A DNA stretch of 64,000 nt from Paenibacillus algorifonticola (GCF_000971975.1 NZ_LAQO01000015.1:140893-204892); one strand, 5' to 3'; shown: positions 25,333 through 34,097, counted from the first letter of the stretch. Program-made: numbers and translations. Notes: generated by a model from the letters alone, not told the origin.

Positions 25333-26091
25333 GTGAGACTAACAGGAAAAGTGGCTGTCGTAACTGGCGCAGCATCAGGTATGGGTAAAGCGATTGCGGA
25401 GCTGTTCGCAGCAGAAGGAGCTAAGGTTGTCGTCTCGGATCTTCGCGTAGACGCGGCGCAAACGGTTGTTGCGACTATTGAAGCAAGTGGTGGACAAGCG
25501 ATTGCAATCGCTGCCAATGTAGCGAAAGAAGAGGACGTCCAGCAATTAATCGATACGACCGTAGCGACTTACGGGACAGTGGATATTTTAATAAATAATG
25601 CGGGCATTATGGACAACTTTGTTCCAGCGGGGGACCTAACGGACGAGCTATGGGAGCGTGTTTTCGCTATTAATACAACGGGACCGATGCGTACCATCCG
25701 GAAAGTGCTGCCTCTCTTTACCGAGAAAAAGAGTGGCGTTATCGTCAATGTCGCTTCTGCTGGAGGTCTGCAAGGCTCTAGAGCGGGCGCTGCTTATACA
25801 GCTTCCAAGCATGCAGTCGTGGGTCTTACGAAAAATATCGGGTTCCAATATGCCGACCTCGGCATTCGCTGCAATGCGATTGCACCAGGCGGTGTGAAAA
25901 CGAATATTTCGGCGACGATTAATGAGCCTAACCCTTTCGGAGCATCGCGCGTCATGGCAGGCATGGGTCTCAACCCGCGTACGGGGGAGCCTGAGGAAAT
26001 TGCGAAGGTTGCTCTATTCCTGGCTTCGGATGACGCAAGCTTCGTCAACGGCACTGTTGTAACCGCGGATGCGGGCTGGACGGCTTACTAA
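25333..26091 (+). CDS. Short-chain dehydrogenase/reductase
   Basis: 252 residues, classical SDR. NAD(P)-binding motif TGAASGMGK (residues about 11-19), NNAG at about 87-90, active-site Ser in NVASAGG, YTASK (Tyr/Lys of the catalytic tetrad), and the PGGVKT segment. An acidic residue (VVSDLR, D36) after strand 2 suggests NAD rather than NADP preference. The start is GTG at 25333 with GGAGGAATGAACC upstream. Substrate unknown. Control by the divergent TetR gene is likely. Confidence 0.92.
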   Translation: MRLTGKVAVVTGAASGMGKAIAELFAAEGAKVVVSDLRVDAAQTVVATIEASGGQAIAIAANVAKEEDVQQLIDTTVATYGTVDILINNAGIMDNFVPAGDLTDELWERVFAINTTGPMRTIRKVLPLFTEKKSGVIVNVASAGGLQGSRAGAAYTASKHAVVGLTKNIGFQYADLGIRCNAIAPGGVKTNISATINEPNPFGASRVMAGMGLNPRTGEPEEIAKVALFLASDDASFVNGTVVTADAGWTAY

Positions 26092-26110
26092 GCTTTACAA
26101 TCACAAACAG

Positions 26111-26180
26111 AAATCCCTTCTGGTTTATCCGTTTCCCATACAAATCGTAGGGAAGAGGGATAAACCAGAGGGGATTTTTT
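26111..26180 (+). terminator. Intrinsic terminator of the SDR gene
   Basis: Very long hairpin: AAATCCC, CTGGTTTATCC and TTCCC pair with GGGAA, GGATAAACCAG-type and GGGATTT arms (26111-26177), ending in six Ts. Confidence 0.9.
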
Positions 26181-26210
26181 GTAATTAGATGTGAACAAAT
26201 ACGCTATGAA

Positions 26211-26528
26211 TCATTCCCGCTGATTACAGGCAGCCAAAAAGACATGATGAGATCGACTTTTAATTGTTCCATCCGTCTCAGCGTTCCTCAACAACCCATT
26301 ATCGAACGCCTCATACAATATTTTCAAAAACTCTGCCTCGCTTATAAGACGATCCGGCTGAAAGCTTCCATCCGAATAACCTTCAATGATTCCATTATCG
26401 CTGGCCCATTGCATTAATGTATCTGACCAGTGGTCACTAGGTAGGTGCGTATCGGCAGCAGCGATGCTTCCCCCAAGCATGCTGGAAACCAACATAAGAC
26501 AAACGAACGTCCGACGGACGATAGACAT
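26211..26528 (-). pseudogene. Truncated SLH-domain protein remnant
   Basis: About 105 residues from ATG 26528: a signal peptide (VCLMLVSSMLGGSIAAA), then a single SLH repeat (HWSDTLMQWASDNGIIEGYSDGSFQPDRLISEAEFLKILY). After about residue 78 the sequence no longer resembles an SLH protein and stops. Intact SLH proteins carry several repeats or a further domain, so this is probably the broken 5' end of a larger gene. The ribosome binding site is weak. A short functional protein cannot be excluded. Confidence 0.6.
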
Positions 26529-26615
26529 GTATATCTCAGCCCATCTTGTGAACGGGCAATTTCCCCGAAACCTTGTTACTCTCTCTATATCCATGTTGAA
26601 ACAGGGGGAATCGTG

Positions 26616-27044
26616 ATGACGGAATTAAAGGAAACACGGGAAATGCAAGGTGTACAAGATAGTGGAGAGATATACACGATTAAGGAAGCAGCCGAGCTTG
26701 GCGGCTTGTCGGAGGATACGATTCGTTATTATGAGAAAATTGGCGTTTTGCCGCAGGCGGAGCGCAAAAATAATACCCATCGTTTTTATCGGATGAAGGA
26801 TGTTGAAACGATGAAGATGCTGGTCTGCCTGAAGAAAACAGGTATGTCGCTTGACGAGATAAGGCCATTTATAGGCGTATCTTTCGACGATAAACCGTCG
26901 GATTACTCCGAACTGATGCAATTAATGCTGAATCACAAGCAGCAAATGCAGCAGCAAATGGCAGATTTGCAGCAGGTGCTAGACTTTATTGATGACAAGC
27001 TGAAAATCACCGCTTTTAAGCAAAAGGAGGGTTGCCCTCTGTAG
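26616..27044 (+). CDS. MerR-family transcriptional regulator
   Basis: 142 residues from the ATG at 26616, preceded by GGGGGAA. The MerR winged helix begins at about residue 20 (YTIKEAAELGGLSEDTIRYYEKIGVL), followed by the MKMLVCLKKTGMSLDEIR segment and a dimerisation coiled coil (KQQMQQQMADLQQVLDFIDDKL). A Cys near the C-terminus (EGCPL) is the only cysteine after the coil; there is no clear metal-binding loop. It belongs to the AdhR/YfmP-like group. No obvious target is adjacent except the SDR gene upstream. Confidence 0.9.
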   Translation: MTELKETREMQGVQDSGEIYTIKEAAELGGLSEDTIRYYEKIGVLPQAERKNNTHRFYRMKDVETMKMLVCLKKTGMSLDEIRPFIGVSFDDKPSDYSELMQLMLNHKQQMQQQMADLQQVLDFIDDKLKITAFKQKEGCPL

Positions 27045-27072
27045 TTAAAAGCTACTAGGGCAACCCCTTTTT
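27029..27072 (+). terminator. Intrinsic terminator of the MerR gene
   Basis: GGGTTGCCCT (27029-27038) pairs with AGGGCAACCC (27057-27066), followed by CCTTTTT. The left arm overlaps the last codons of the gene. Confidence 0.85.
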
Positions 27073-27140
27073 CTCCTATTTAAATGAAGTGGTCGAGCAG
27101 GGGGAGTTTGATTTTGGCAGCGCGGGTAGGGGATCCTTCA

Positions 27141-27220
27141 TTTTGGAGGACTGAGGTTCCGCTATTTTAGCATTTTATGCGATTTTAGCTTGTGAGCGGA
27201 CAGGAAATCCGTTATTGTCC
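27141..27220 (+). repeat. 80-bp dispersed repeat, copy B
   Basis: 67 of 80 bases match copy A (18477-18556, opposite strand). The sequence continues to about 27340 with recurring TCCGC/ATCCG motifs roughly every 50 bp, suggesting the full element is longer and internally repetitive. Confidence 0.8.
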
Positions 27221-27443
27221 CCGTAATTGCGTTAAATTCAATAAGAGGCGTTCATTAACGGCTCCTGAGTCCGCAAGTACCGCCAAAAACCCTAATCTGG
27301 TTCAAATAGCGTCTTCTGTATCCGCCAAATTTCCGCTGCCGACTTTTCTTGTTTTTTAAGCCACTTAATATAGTCTCTGCATACATATCCAAACGGGTAA
27401 GCCTACAGCTTTGATGCATCTATGCCTATCTATGCCCAAACGT
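27221..27443. other. Non-coding gap, possible extension of the dispersed repeat
   Basis: No gene seen. It contains further CCGC-rich motifs (GAGTCCGC about 27267, GTATCCGCC about 27318) similar to those in the repeat. Confidence 0.4.
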
Positions 27444-27989
27444 CTACTCCGTCACGAGAATACGCGGCGTAGCTTGTTTAATCGCTTTCGACGAGGCCCA
27501 TGAGCCAAGCACGGCTGAGAAAATACTCAGGCAGGAGACGACGAGCACGCCACCCCAGCTGAAGGTTAGCGGCAAAGCGACAATGCCATAGCCGGACAAA
27601 ATCGTTTCAAGCAGCAGCGGCAGCGCATAAACGCCCGCGAGTAATCCGATCAAAGCACCTAGCGCTGATAAAATCCCGATTCCCATGGCGATGGAGAGCC
27701 GAATGCGGAATGAGGTCAGGCCGAGGGATTTATAAATCCCGTAGGTTTTGCTTTCTTTTCGCATATGGATGCGGCAGGTGCTGTGCGTAATTAGAAAGGT
27801 GACCACTAAAAACAAGAGACCCATAAGGCTCATCGGATAGATGAGAAAAGCGGTTGCTTCTTTGAACACCGAGTCGAGCAGCGTTTGCTGCATCACAACC
27901 TTAGCCGAATCTTTATAGCGTGTATTCAAATCCTGGGCGAGAGCTTCTGACTGTGCAGGGTTCTTGGCATTAATGAAATACACATCCAT
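27444..27989 (-). pseudogene. C-terminal remnant of an FtsX-type ABC transporter permease
   Basis: About 181 residues containing only the last part of an FtsX permease: three membrane segments (FLIYPMSLMGLLFLVVTFLI; a second around IGILSALGALIGLLAGVYAL; a third around VLVVSCLSIFSAVLGSW) and the family motif RKESKTYGIYKSLGLTSFRI. Full-length members of the 4-segment type run to 350-800 residues. FtsX-like sequence continues a few codons upstream of the first ATG and then runs into the L,D-transpeptidase gene, so the 5' part has been lost. No ATPase gene is nearby. Confidence 0.75.
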
Positions 27990-28015
27990 ATCGGCAAAAG
28001 AAGGCTCGGCAATCG

Positions 28016-28354
28016 TTATTCCCGAATGGTCACACGAGTATGAATCGGAACCATAGCAGCGAGTGCTACAACATCGTCGTTGTACATGCGAATGCAGCCG
28101 TGGGACACCATGCGTCCAATGGAAGAAGGATCATTATTGCCATGAATGCCGTAATGCGGCTTGGATAATCCCATCCAGAAAGCGCCGAACGGTCCGCCGG
28201 GATTGGCTTGCTTGTTAATAATCGTAAATTCCCCGACGGGTGATTGCGTCAGCATTTTGCCGATGCCAACCGGATAGGCGCGTATGACGGTATTACCATC
28301 CAGCAAATACAGCCTGCGGTCAGATAAATCAACGATAATGCGGTATGAAGCCAT
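28016..28354 (-). CDS. L,D-transpeptidase (YkuD domain)
   Basis: 112 residues, a bare YkuD catalytic domain with the signature HGNNDPSSIGRMVSHGCIRM; catalytic Cys87 with His71 and His85. It lacks a signal peptide and a LysM domain, like other short Bacillota YkuD proteins. These enzymes cross-link or modify peptidoglycan stem peptides. AAAGGAGGGAAACCTTTT precedes the ATG. The stop codon lies at the junction with the FtsX remnant. Confidence 0.9.
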   Translation of the reverse strand: MASYRIIVDLSDRRLYLLDGNTVIRAYPVGIGKMLTQSPVGEFTIINKQANPGGPFGAFWMGLSKPHYGIHGNNDPSSIGRMVSHGCIRMYNDDVVALAAMVPIHTRVTIRE

Positions 28355-28426
28355 AAAAGGTTTCCCTCCTTTGCTTCTATTATAGCCGGGGGGTTAATGG
28401 GAGGTGACTGAGAAAACAGTAATTAG

Positions 28427-28477
28427 AAGAAGGCCGCTCCTTCGCAGAGGCATCTGCTTATCGGAACGGCCTTCTTT
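28427..28477 (-). terminator. Intrinsic terminator of the siderophore uptake operon
   Basis: AAGAAGGCCG/CGGCCTTCTT arms (28427-28436 and 28467-28476) lie 36 bp past the last permease stop. Confidence 0.65.
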
Positions 28478-28512
28478 GTCGTAATCCTTAAATTCTTATC
28501 ATCCTAACATCT

Positions 28513-29493
28513 TTATCGTGCCTTAATTCGTTCCCGGCGCAGCAGGTAGATGAAATACGGAGCGCCAAGGACAGCCGTCATAATTCCTACCGGGACTTCA
28601 CGCGGAATAATGAGGATTCGTCCGAGGCAGTCGCCGAGTAAAATTAAATCTGCGCCGATTAAGGCGGCAAGCGGAACGAGCCATTGATGGCGGCCACCTA
28701 CAATGAGTCTGGCAATATGCGGCGAAATGAGGCCAATAAAGCCGATCGAGCCTACCGCAGCGACGGAGCTTCCGGTGAGTGCTACGGCGAGCAAGAGCAG
28801 AACGAGGCGCTCGCGTCCCATGCGCAGTCCAAGAGCAGTGCCTCCTTCATCACCGAGCTGAAGCACGTTCAGCTTGGCAAATTGAATCCAGGCAACAGGC
28901 AGCAGCAGAGCCATCCACGGCAGCAGTGAGAGGGCATCATCCCATCCGCGCCCCCAAAGACTGCCAGACATCCAAAGAAGCGCCATATTGATGTCGGAAG
29001 GATGCTTCACCAGCAAATATTGAATGCCCGCTTGAAAAATGGCACCGATCGCCACGCCGACTAAAGCGAAGGTAGCGGGTGGAAGGGTCATGCGCTTGCT
29101 CAGCAGCAGCAAGAGCAGCAGCGCGGCAAGCGCTCCGGTGAAAGCGGCCATCGGCAATACGTAGCCCGGTGCTCCAGGAAACAGAAAAATAACCGCCGCG
29201 GCTGTAAAGCCTGCCCCTTTCGTTATCCCGATAACGTCAGGGCTCGCCAGCGGATTGCGAATGATGCTTTGCAGAATGACACCAGCTGCTGCGAGTCCGC
29301 AGCCTGCAAGAATGCCGGTAAGGATACGAGGCAAGCGATATTGCAGCACAATATAGGCCGAGGGGGAATCCTGCAGCAGCAGGCTCGCCCACAGCTCGCG
29401 GAAAGGAACGGGAACCGCTCCGGTCCGAAGTGACATGACGATTAGAAACAGGAGCAGCAGCAGGGCGATAAATAGCGAATACCATTTTCTCAT
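28513..29493 (-). CDS. FecCD-family iron-siderophore ABC permease, subunit 2
   Basis: 326 residues, FecCD/BtuC fold with about nine to ten membrane segments; typical sequences are LPRILTGILAGCGLAAAGVILQ, NPLASPDVIG and GFIGLISPHIARLIVGG. It forms a heterodimer with the preceding permease, overlapping it by 4 bp. It imports ferric siderophore. No ATPase gene follows, as in Bacillus subtilis feuABC, whose ATPase is encoded elsewhere. Confidence 0.93.
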   Translation of the reverse strand: MRKWYSLFIALLLLLFLIVMSLRTGAVPVPFRELWASLLLQDSPSAYIVLQYRLPRILTGILAGCGLAAAGVILQSIIRNPLASPDVIGITKGAGFTAAAVIFLFPGAPGYVLPMAAFTGALAALLLLLLLSKRMTLPPATFALVGVAIGAIFQAGIQYLLVKHPSDINMALLWMSGSLWGRGWDDALSLLPWMALLLPVAWIQFAKLNVLQLGDEGGTALGLRMGRERLVLLLLAVALTGSSVAAVGSIGFIGLISPHIARLIVGGRHQWLVPLAALIGADLILLGDCLGRILIIPREVPVGIMTAVLGAPYFIYLLRRERIKAR

Positions 29494-30506
29494 CTAGCTT
29501 TTCCTCCTTGCCTGCGGGCCAAATAAATGAAGAAGGGGCCGCCAATGGCTGCGGTTATAATGCCAACAGGTGATTCAAATGGAAATGCGATGAATTTGCT
29601 GAGAAAATCGGCGCTAACGAGCAGGCAGCCTCCAGCCAAGGCGGTAAACGGTATGAGCAGCGGAAGCTTGCCACCCATTAGGGCGCGGGCGACATGAGGC
29701 ACGATCAAGCATAGAAAGCCGATGGGGCCGCATACAGCCACAGCTGAACCGGCTAGCAAAATGACCAGCAGAACGCCGAGTGAACGCACGAGCATGATGC
29801 GTGACCCGAGTCCTGTGGCTACCGCATCATCAAGCAGCAGCAGCTTAAATGACGGAAGCATTAGCAGCGTTGCAATTAAGCCTGTAATAGTGAAAGGCAG
29901 CAGAGCCCTCAGCTCTGCCCATCCGGCGCTATTCACCGAGCCTACAAGCCAAAACATCATGCTGTCGGTTGAATGCTGGTTTAATATGATAATTCCTTCC
30001 GTCAGCGATGAAAGCAGAAAATGTACAGCGATGCCCGCAAGTGCCAGCTGCACATGCTGCTTCTGCTGCGACCCGGCAAGTGACCAGACAAGCAGAGCCC
30101 CGAAGGCCGCGCCTGCAAAGGCTAGCAGCATGGACTGGATTAGCGAAAGTCCGGCGAAAGCGACGAGTCCAAGGACAACCGCCAGTGAAGCGCCGGCGTT
30201 AATGCCGAAAATATGCGGCGAGGCCAGCGGATTGCGCGTAATCAACTGTGTAAGCAATCCGGCAAGCGCAAGCTGAACGCCGACGGTGAAGGCTGTCAAG
30301 GTACGCGGCAGACGCAGCGTCTGAATATAGAGATGCGCTTTGCTGTCGCCTTGATAGGCAACAGCCTCATACAGGACGCGCCAGGATATAGGCGCCTGTC
30401 CCCATTTCAGATTGCTGACGATGCTCACAATAATCAGAATAAAAAGAAATAGAAAGAGCAGAAACGTATGAGGTTTCTGCTTCATTTTAAAGATTTTTTT
30501 CATCAT
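29490..30506 (-). CDS. FecCD-family iron-siderophore ABC permease, subunit 1
   Basis: 338 residues with the same family hallmarks: LPRTLTAFTVGVQLALAGLLTQ, NPLASPHIFGINAGASLAVV and GPIGFLCLIVPHVARALMGG. The ATG follows the binding-protein stop by 5 bp, with GGGAGCG inside the end of that gene, so translation is coupled. Fur control is expected from the operator upstream of the binding-protein gene. Confidence 0.93.
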   Translation of the reverse strand: MMKKIFKMKQKPHTFLLFLFLFILIIVSIVSNLKWGQAPISWRVLYEAVAYQGDSKAHLYIQTLRLPRTLTAFTVGVQLALAGLLTQLITRNPLASPHIFGINAGASLAVVLGLVAFAGLSLIQSMLLAFAGAAFGALLVWSLAGSQQKQHVQLALAGIAVHFLLSSLTEGIIILNQHSTDSMMFWLVGSVNSAGWAELRALLPFTITGLIATLLMLPSFKLLLLDDAVATGLGSRIMLVRSLGVLLVILLAGSAVAVCGPIGFLCLIVPHVARALMGGKLPLLIPFTALAGGCLLVSADFLSKFIAFPFESPVGIITAAIGGPFFIYLARRQGGKAR

Positions 30507-30511
30507 ATGGC

Positions 30512-31498
30512 TTACGCTCCCAAGTATTTCACTAGATCCTCAATAATTTTCTCAGATCCGATAAGCCCGCGTGATAATGCCCAATCTTTGCGCTCTACAG
30601 TGAATACTTTGCTGTTCGTGACAGCATCGAGCTGCTGCCAAAGCGGGTTTTTCTCCCATTCCTTAATAATCGTGATCTCCTCTGTCGGAAGCAGGAAGAT
30701 GGCTTGGGGATTCGTTTCAACCAGCTGCTCTAGACTAAGCTGCGGATAGGACTCTTCATTAGCAACGGGATCTGTGAAGCCAAGCGCCGTTAGGAAGGAA
30801 CCGGCGTAGGAATGATCCGAATGAGCGAAAAAGCCTTTTGGATTGACGACTGCTGGCAGTATCGTCAAATTCGTATCCGTTATTTTTTGCTGTGCTGCCT
30901 TGATCTTCGCTTCATGCTCCTCCAGACGCTGCTTGCCCTCTGCTTCTTTGCCTACGGCTTTAGCAATGATGCTGTAGTTGCTCAGCATTTCATTGTAATC
31001 TGCTTGGTGATCATTCAGCACGAGAGTCGGGGCGATGGCGTTCAACTGCTCATATACGCTTTTGTGATGATTTAGATCAGCGATGATGAGATCAGGCTGG
31101 AGGGAGCTGATAAGTTCAATATTAGGCTCATAGCGCGAGCCGATCGATGTATATTCGCCGAGCTGTGCCTTAACGGCATCCATGAACAGCGTTGGATCGC
31201 TGTCATCGGCAACGCCGACCGGTTGTACGCCAAGCGTCATTAGCGCATCGGTGTAGCTGAACTCAAGCACAATGATGCGTTCAGGCGTCTTATCCAGCGT
31301 GACCGTTCCAAGCTGATGCTCGATAACGATAGGGGACGCAGCCTCTGCTGATGGAGATGGTGACGCTGCTGCCGCAGTAGCAGTCGGTGATGCCACCGCC
31401 TCGGTCGTGCTATTGGAATTGCCGCATGCCGAAAGGATAAGCGTAATCAATCCAATGATAGTAAAGAGTAGTGCTTTTGTAAGCTGGTGCTGCTTCAT
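30512..31498 (-). CDS. Siderophore-binding lipoprotein of the iron ABC transporter
   Basis: 328 residues from the ATG at 31498, with GGGAGGAACC upstream. Lipobox LSAC, Ser/Thr/Ala/Pro tether, then a type III (helical backbone) periplasmic-binding fold: TPERIIVLEFSYTDALMTLG, PDLIIADLNHH and TNPQAIFLLP. It captures Fe(III)-siderophore for the two FecCD permeases that follow. The perfect Fur box at 31530-31544 overlaps its promoter. Confidence 0.92.
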   Translation of the reverse strand: MKQHQLTKALLFTIIGLITLILSACGNSNSTTEAVASPTATAAAASPSPSAEAASPIVIEHQLGTVTLDKTPERIIVLEFSYTDALMTLGVQPVGVADDSDPTLFMDAVKAQLGEYTSIGSRYEPNIELISSLQPDLIIADLNHHKSVYEQLNAIAPTLVLNDHQADYNEMLSNYSIIAKAVGKEAEGKQRLEEHEAKIKAAQQKITDTNLTILPAVVNPKGFFAHSDHSYAGSFLTALGFTDPVANEESYPQLSLEQLVETNPQAIFLLPTEEITIIKEWEKNPLWQQLDAVTNSKVFTVERKDWALSRGLIGSEKIIEDLVKYLGA

Positions 31499-31529
31499 AA
31501 TGTAAGGTTCCTCCCGCAAATAATGAGTA

Positions 31530-31544
31530 TGATAATTATTATCA
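31530..31544. promoter_or_regulatory. Fur box
   Basis: TGATAATTATTATCA, all 14 defined positions of the Bacillus 7-1-7 Fur consensus. On the minus strand it overlaps a plausible TTACAA-N16-TATCAT promoter of the binding-protein gene. Confidence 0.9.
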
Positions 31545-31656
31545 ATCACATTGTAATAGCTGAGTGGCTGTTCGAACATATCTAATATTAAGAATGTACA
31601 TGTCTTATTATTAGACATTGAGTCCGTATACAACCCGGACGGGAGGCTGCGGCTGC

Positions 31657-32487
31657 TTATTTTTCATTCATCGCTTGTTTCTTGAACAACGTGGGAGAAC
31701 AGCCGACCTCCTGCTTGAACATGCGGCTGAAATAGAAATAATCAGCAAAGCCGACCTTTTGCGCCACCTCTTTGGCAGGGAGTTTGACTTGCAGCAGTAG
31801 CAGCTTGGCTTTCTCAATTCGCAGGCTGCGCAAATAGCTGGTCATCGTTCGTCCCGTTTCTTTTTTGAACAACACGGTATAATGCCCCTCGCTCATTCCG
31901 GCCCGCTTGGCTAACATCGGGAGCGACAAGGGGAGCATATAATGCTCATTTATATAGGAAATGGATTCCGTAATCGATCGTATGGTGGATTGATCAGCTT
32001 CCTTCATCAGTGTTTCACGCAAAAAAATATATAATATCCGCTCAAGCATCATACGCTCCCTAACCCTTTGGGCGGCAGCCTGCTCGGCGGTTTGCTCGGC
32101 ATCCTGTGAGAGCAGCCCATTCGTCTGATTTTCCCCTCGAAGAAGCTCATCGACCATATAGTGAATTTTGACTTCACTGTAGGTGGTGAGCAGCCCTTCC
32201 AGCAGCCAACTGCTGTCTTCTGGCAGGGCACGGTATTCAATGATGGCATATTCGGCTTCCTTCGTCTTGGGCACCTCAATGCTATAGGGGCTAAATTGGG
32301 GATGGCAGGCGAAGCCCTGTGAGCAAATGATGGGGGAGCTGTTGTTGGCAGATGTCAGTGTGATATGCCCTCTTCTTACCACGATAATAGCATGGTGCCC
32401 GGATGGGCAGTTGAGCTGCTGGCTGCTGTGATGGAGCGTCACTTGCTCGGGATAGGGCATTATCGTGGCAAGCTGTTGGAAAGTCAT
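31657..32487 (-). CDS. AraC-family transcriptional regulator (probable siderophore-uptake activator)
   Basis: 276 residues: N-terminal cupin-like sensory half (HHAIIVVRRGHITLTS) and a C-terminal AraC double helix-turn-helix at about 175-270 (LSLPMLAKRAGMSEGHYTVLFKKETG). It is placed directly upstream of, and on the same strand as, the siderophore operon. In B. subtilis the AraC-type Btr activates feuABC in response to bacillibactin, but Btr carries a fused binding domain that this protein lacks. Role as local activator is inferred. Confidence 0.9.
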   Translation of the reverse strand: MTFQQLATIMPYPEQVTLHHSSQQLNCPSGHHAIIVVRRGHITLTSANNSSPIICSQGFACHPQFSPYSIEVPKTKEAEYAIIEYRALPEDSSWLLEGLLTTYSEVKIHYMVDELLRGENQTNGLLSQDAEQTAEQAAAQRVRERMMLERILYIFLRETLMKEADQSTIRSITESISYINEHYMLPLSLPMLAKRAGMSEGHYTVLFKKETGRTMTSYLRSLRIEKAKLLLLQVKLPAKEVAQKVGFADYFYFSRMFKQEVGCSPTLFKKQAMNEK

Positions 32488-32617
32488 GTTAAACCTCTTT
32501 TCTATCGGATAAGGCTATTGGTTGAAGTGGACAACATTTATTGTAGCACTCCATTTCTCAGGAATAAATGCACAAAATACGGAGGGTCCCAGGCTTATTG
32601 CGCTCCAAAAATGGAAG

Positions 32618-32643
32618 AAGGCCGCCGAATAAACGGCAGCCCT
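32618..32643 (-). terminator. Intrinsic terminator of the uracil permease gene
   Basis: Ten-bp stem with two G-U pairs and a six-base loop, followed on the minus strand by CTTCCATTTTTGG, 49 bp past the stop. Confidence 0.65.
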
Positions 32644-32691
32644 CTATTTTTTAAAAACAATCTGCTGTTGATTCTGCTTGTCATTGGGCGA

Positions 32692-34005
32692 TTAGTGTCC
32701 CGATGCCTCATGATCGTTGGACAGCTTCAGCACATCAAACAGCTTGAACAGCAGGCTTAGCAAAATCGCAACGACTGTAGCGAGCGCCATGCCAGACAGC
32801 GAGAACTCGCCGAGCTTGATGGTGACCCCACTGAGTCCGGTCACCATGACAACGGTGGTCAGAAACAGATTGGTCGGCTTGCTGTAATCGACCTTCGATT
32901 CCACGAGCATCCGGAAGCCGGATGCGGCGATAACGCCGAACAGGAGCAGCGACACGCCGCCCATGACAGGAACGGGGATGCCGGAGATCAGCGCCGAGAA
33001 TTTTCCTGAAAAAGAAAGCAGGATGGCGATAACAGCAGCACCGCCAATTACAAAGGTCGAGTACACTTTCGTAATGGCGAGTACGCCGATATTTTCACCA
33101 TACGTTGTATTTGGTGTGGAGCCGACAAAGCCGGAAATCATCGTCGAGATTCCGTTGCCGAGCATAGAGCGGCTCAGCCCAGGGTCCTTGGATAAATCTT
33201 TGTCCACGATGTTGCTTGTGACGACCAGATGTCCAATATGCTCGGCAATGACGACAAGCGCTGCTGGAGCGATGGCCAGAATGGCCGCCCATTGGAACAC
33301 AGGCGCCGTAAATTCGGGCAATTGCAGCCAGCCGTTTTCCCCAACATTGGCGAAGTCGGTCAGGCCCATGAAGTGAGCGATGATATAGCCAGTCACGATT
33401 CCGATTAATATCGGGATAATCTTCATAAAACCACGGAAAAGCACCGAGCCGAATACCGTTACGGCGAGCGTAATTGTAGACAGCGCAACCGTAGGGCCGT
33501 CCATCTTCCAGTTCGCTGGTTCCGCATAGTTATCCGGCATAATCCAGCCAGCCATTTTCGCTGCCACCGGAATGAGCTCAAGCCCGATAATCGCTACAAT
33601 CGCACCCATCGCTGCAGGAGGGAAAACAATATTAATCCAGCCCGTTCCCGCATAATGAATAATCAAGGCGACAAGTGTGAAAATAACGCCTGCGGCAATA
33701 AAGCCGCCCAAAGCCGCGGCGTAATTGTCCGGATCACCTGCGGCGCGCTCGCCGATAACCGCTCCGGCAGGCGCAATAAAGGCAAAGCTGGAGCCGAGAT
33801 AGGCCGGGATTTTTCCTTTACAAATCCATAAATAAAGCAAGGTGCCGATTCCGTTCATGAGCAGGCAGACAGCCGGATCGACGCCAAGCAAATTCGGTAC
33901 CAGTACGGTGGAGCCGAACATGGCGAATAGATGCTGCAAGCTCAGCATCAGGCTCTGCCCCAGCGGAGGGCGATCCATAATTCCAATTGTATTGCGTTTT
34001 TCCAT
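32692..34005 (-). CDS. Uracil/xanthine permease (NCS2 family, UraA/PyrP-like)
   Basis: 437 residues, about 14 membrane segments, with NCS2 sequences LFAMFGSTVLVPNLLGVDP, AYLGSSFAFIAPAGAV, AEHIGHLVVTSNIVDKD, SMLGNGISTMISGFVGSTPNTTYGENIGV and GGVSLLLFGVIAASGFRML. The two acidic residues of the transport site are present (E in AEHIGH, E in TYGEN). It is probably a proton-coupled uracil importer. GGGAGGTTC precedes the ATG by 11 bases. A clear sigma-A promoter lies upstream and no PyrR attenuator is evident. Confidence 0.93.
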   Translation of the reverse strand: MEKRNTIGIMDRPPLGQSLMLSLQHLFAMFGSTVLVPNLLGVDPAVCLLMNGIGTLLYLWICKGKIPAYLGSSFAFIAPAGAVIGERAAGDPDNYAAALGGFIAAGVIFTLVALIIHYAGTGWINIVFPPAAMGAIVAIIGLELIPVAAKMAGWIMPDNYAEPANWKMDGPTVALSTITLAVTVFGSVLFRGFMKIIPILIGIVTGYIIAHFMGLTDFANVGENGWLQLPEFTAPVFQWAAILAIAPAALVVIAEHIGHLVVTSNIVDKDLSKDPGLSRSMLGNGISTMISGFVGSTPNTTYGENIGVLAITKVYSTFVIGGAAVIAILLSFSGKFSALISGIPVPVMGGVSLLLFGVIAASGFRMLVESKVDYSKPTNLFLTTVVMVTGLSGVTIKLGEFSLSGMALATVVAILLSLLFKLFDVLKLSNDHEASGH

Positions 34006-34050
34006 AAACCATTGAACCTCCCACGTGTTCTATGTCTATAATCCTTGTCG

Positions 34051-34079
34051 ATTCTACCGAGTTCGGCAGAGGATGGCAA
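34051..34079 (-). promoter_or_regulatory. Sigma-A promoter of the uracil permease
   Basis: Minus strand: -35 TTGCCA (34074-34079), 17-base spacer, -10 TAGAAT (34051-34056). The leader is about 40 bases. Confidence 0.75.
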
Positions 34080-34097
34080 GCTTTTTTTCAGACAGAT

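Noticed and set aside
33818..34024. Out-of-frame ATG (34012) closer to the ribosome binding site of the uracil permease
   Set aside because: It would give a short frame inside the permease gene with no recognisable features; the in-frame ATG 34005 is still within a workable distance.
34006..34050. PyrR-binding loop in the uracil permease leader
   Set aside because: GAGGTT near the ribosome binding site partly resembles the PyrR consensus, but the other half does not match and there is no attenuator terminator in the 40-base leader.
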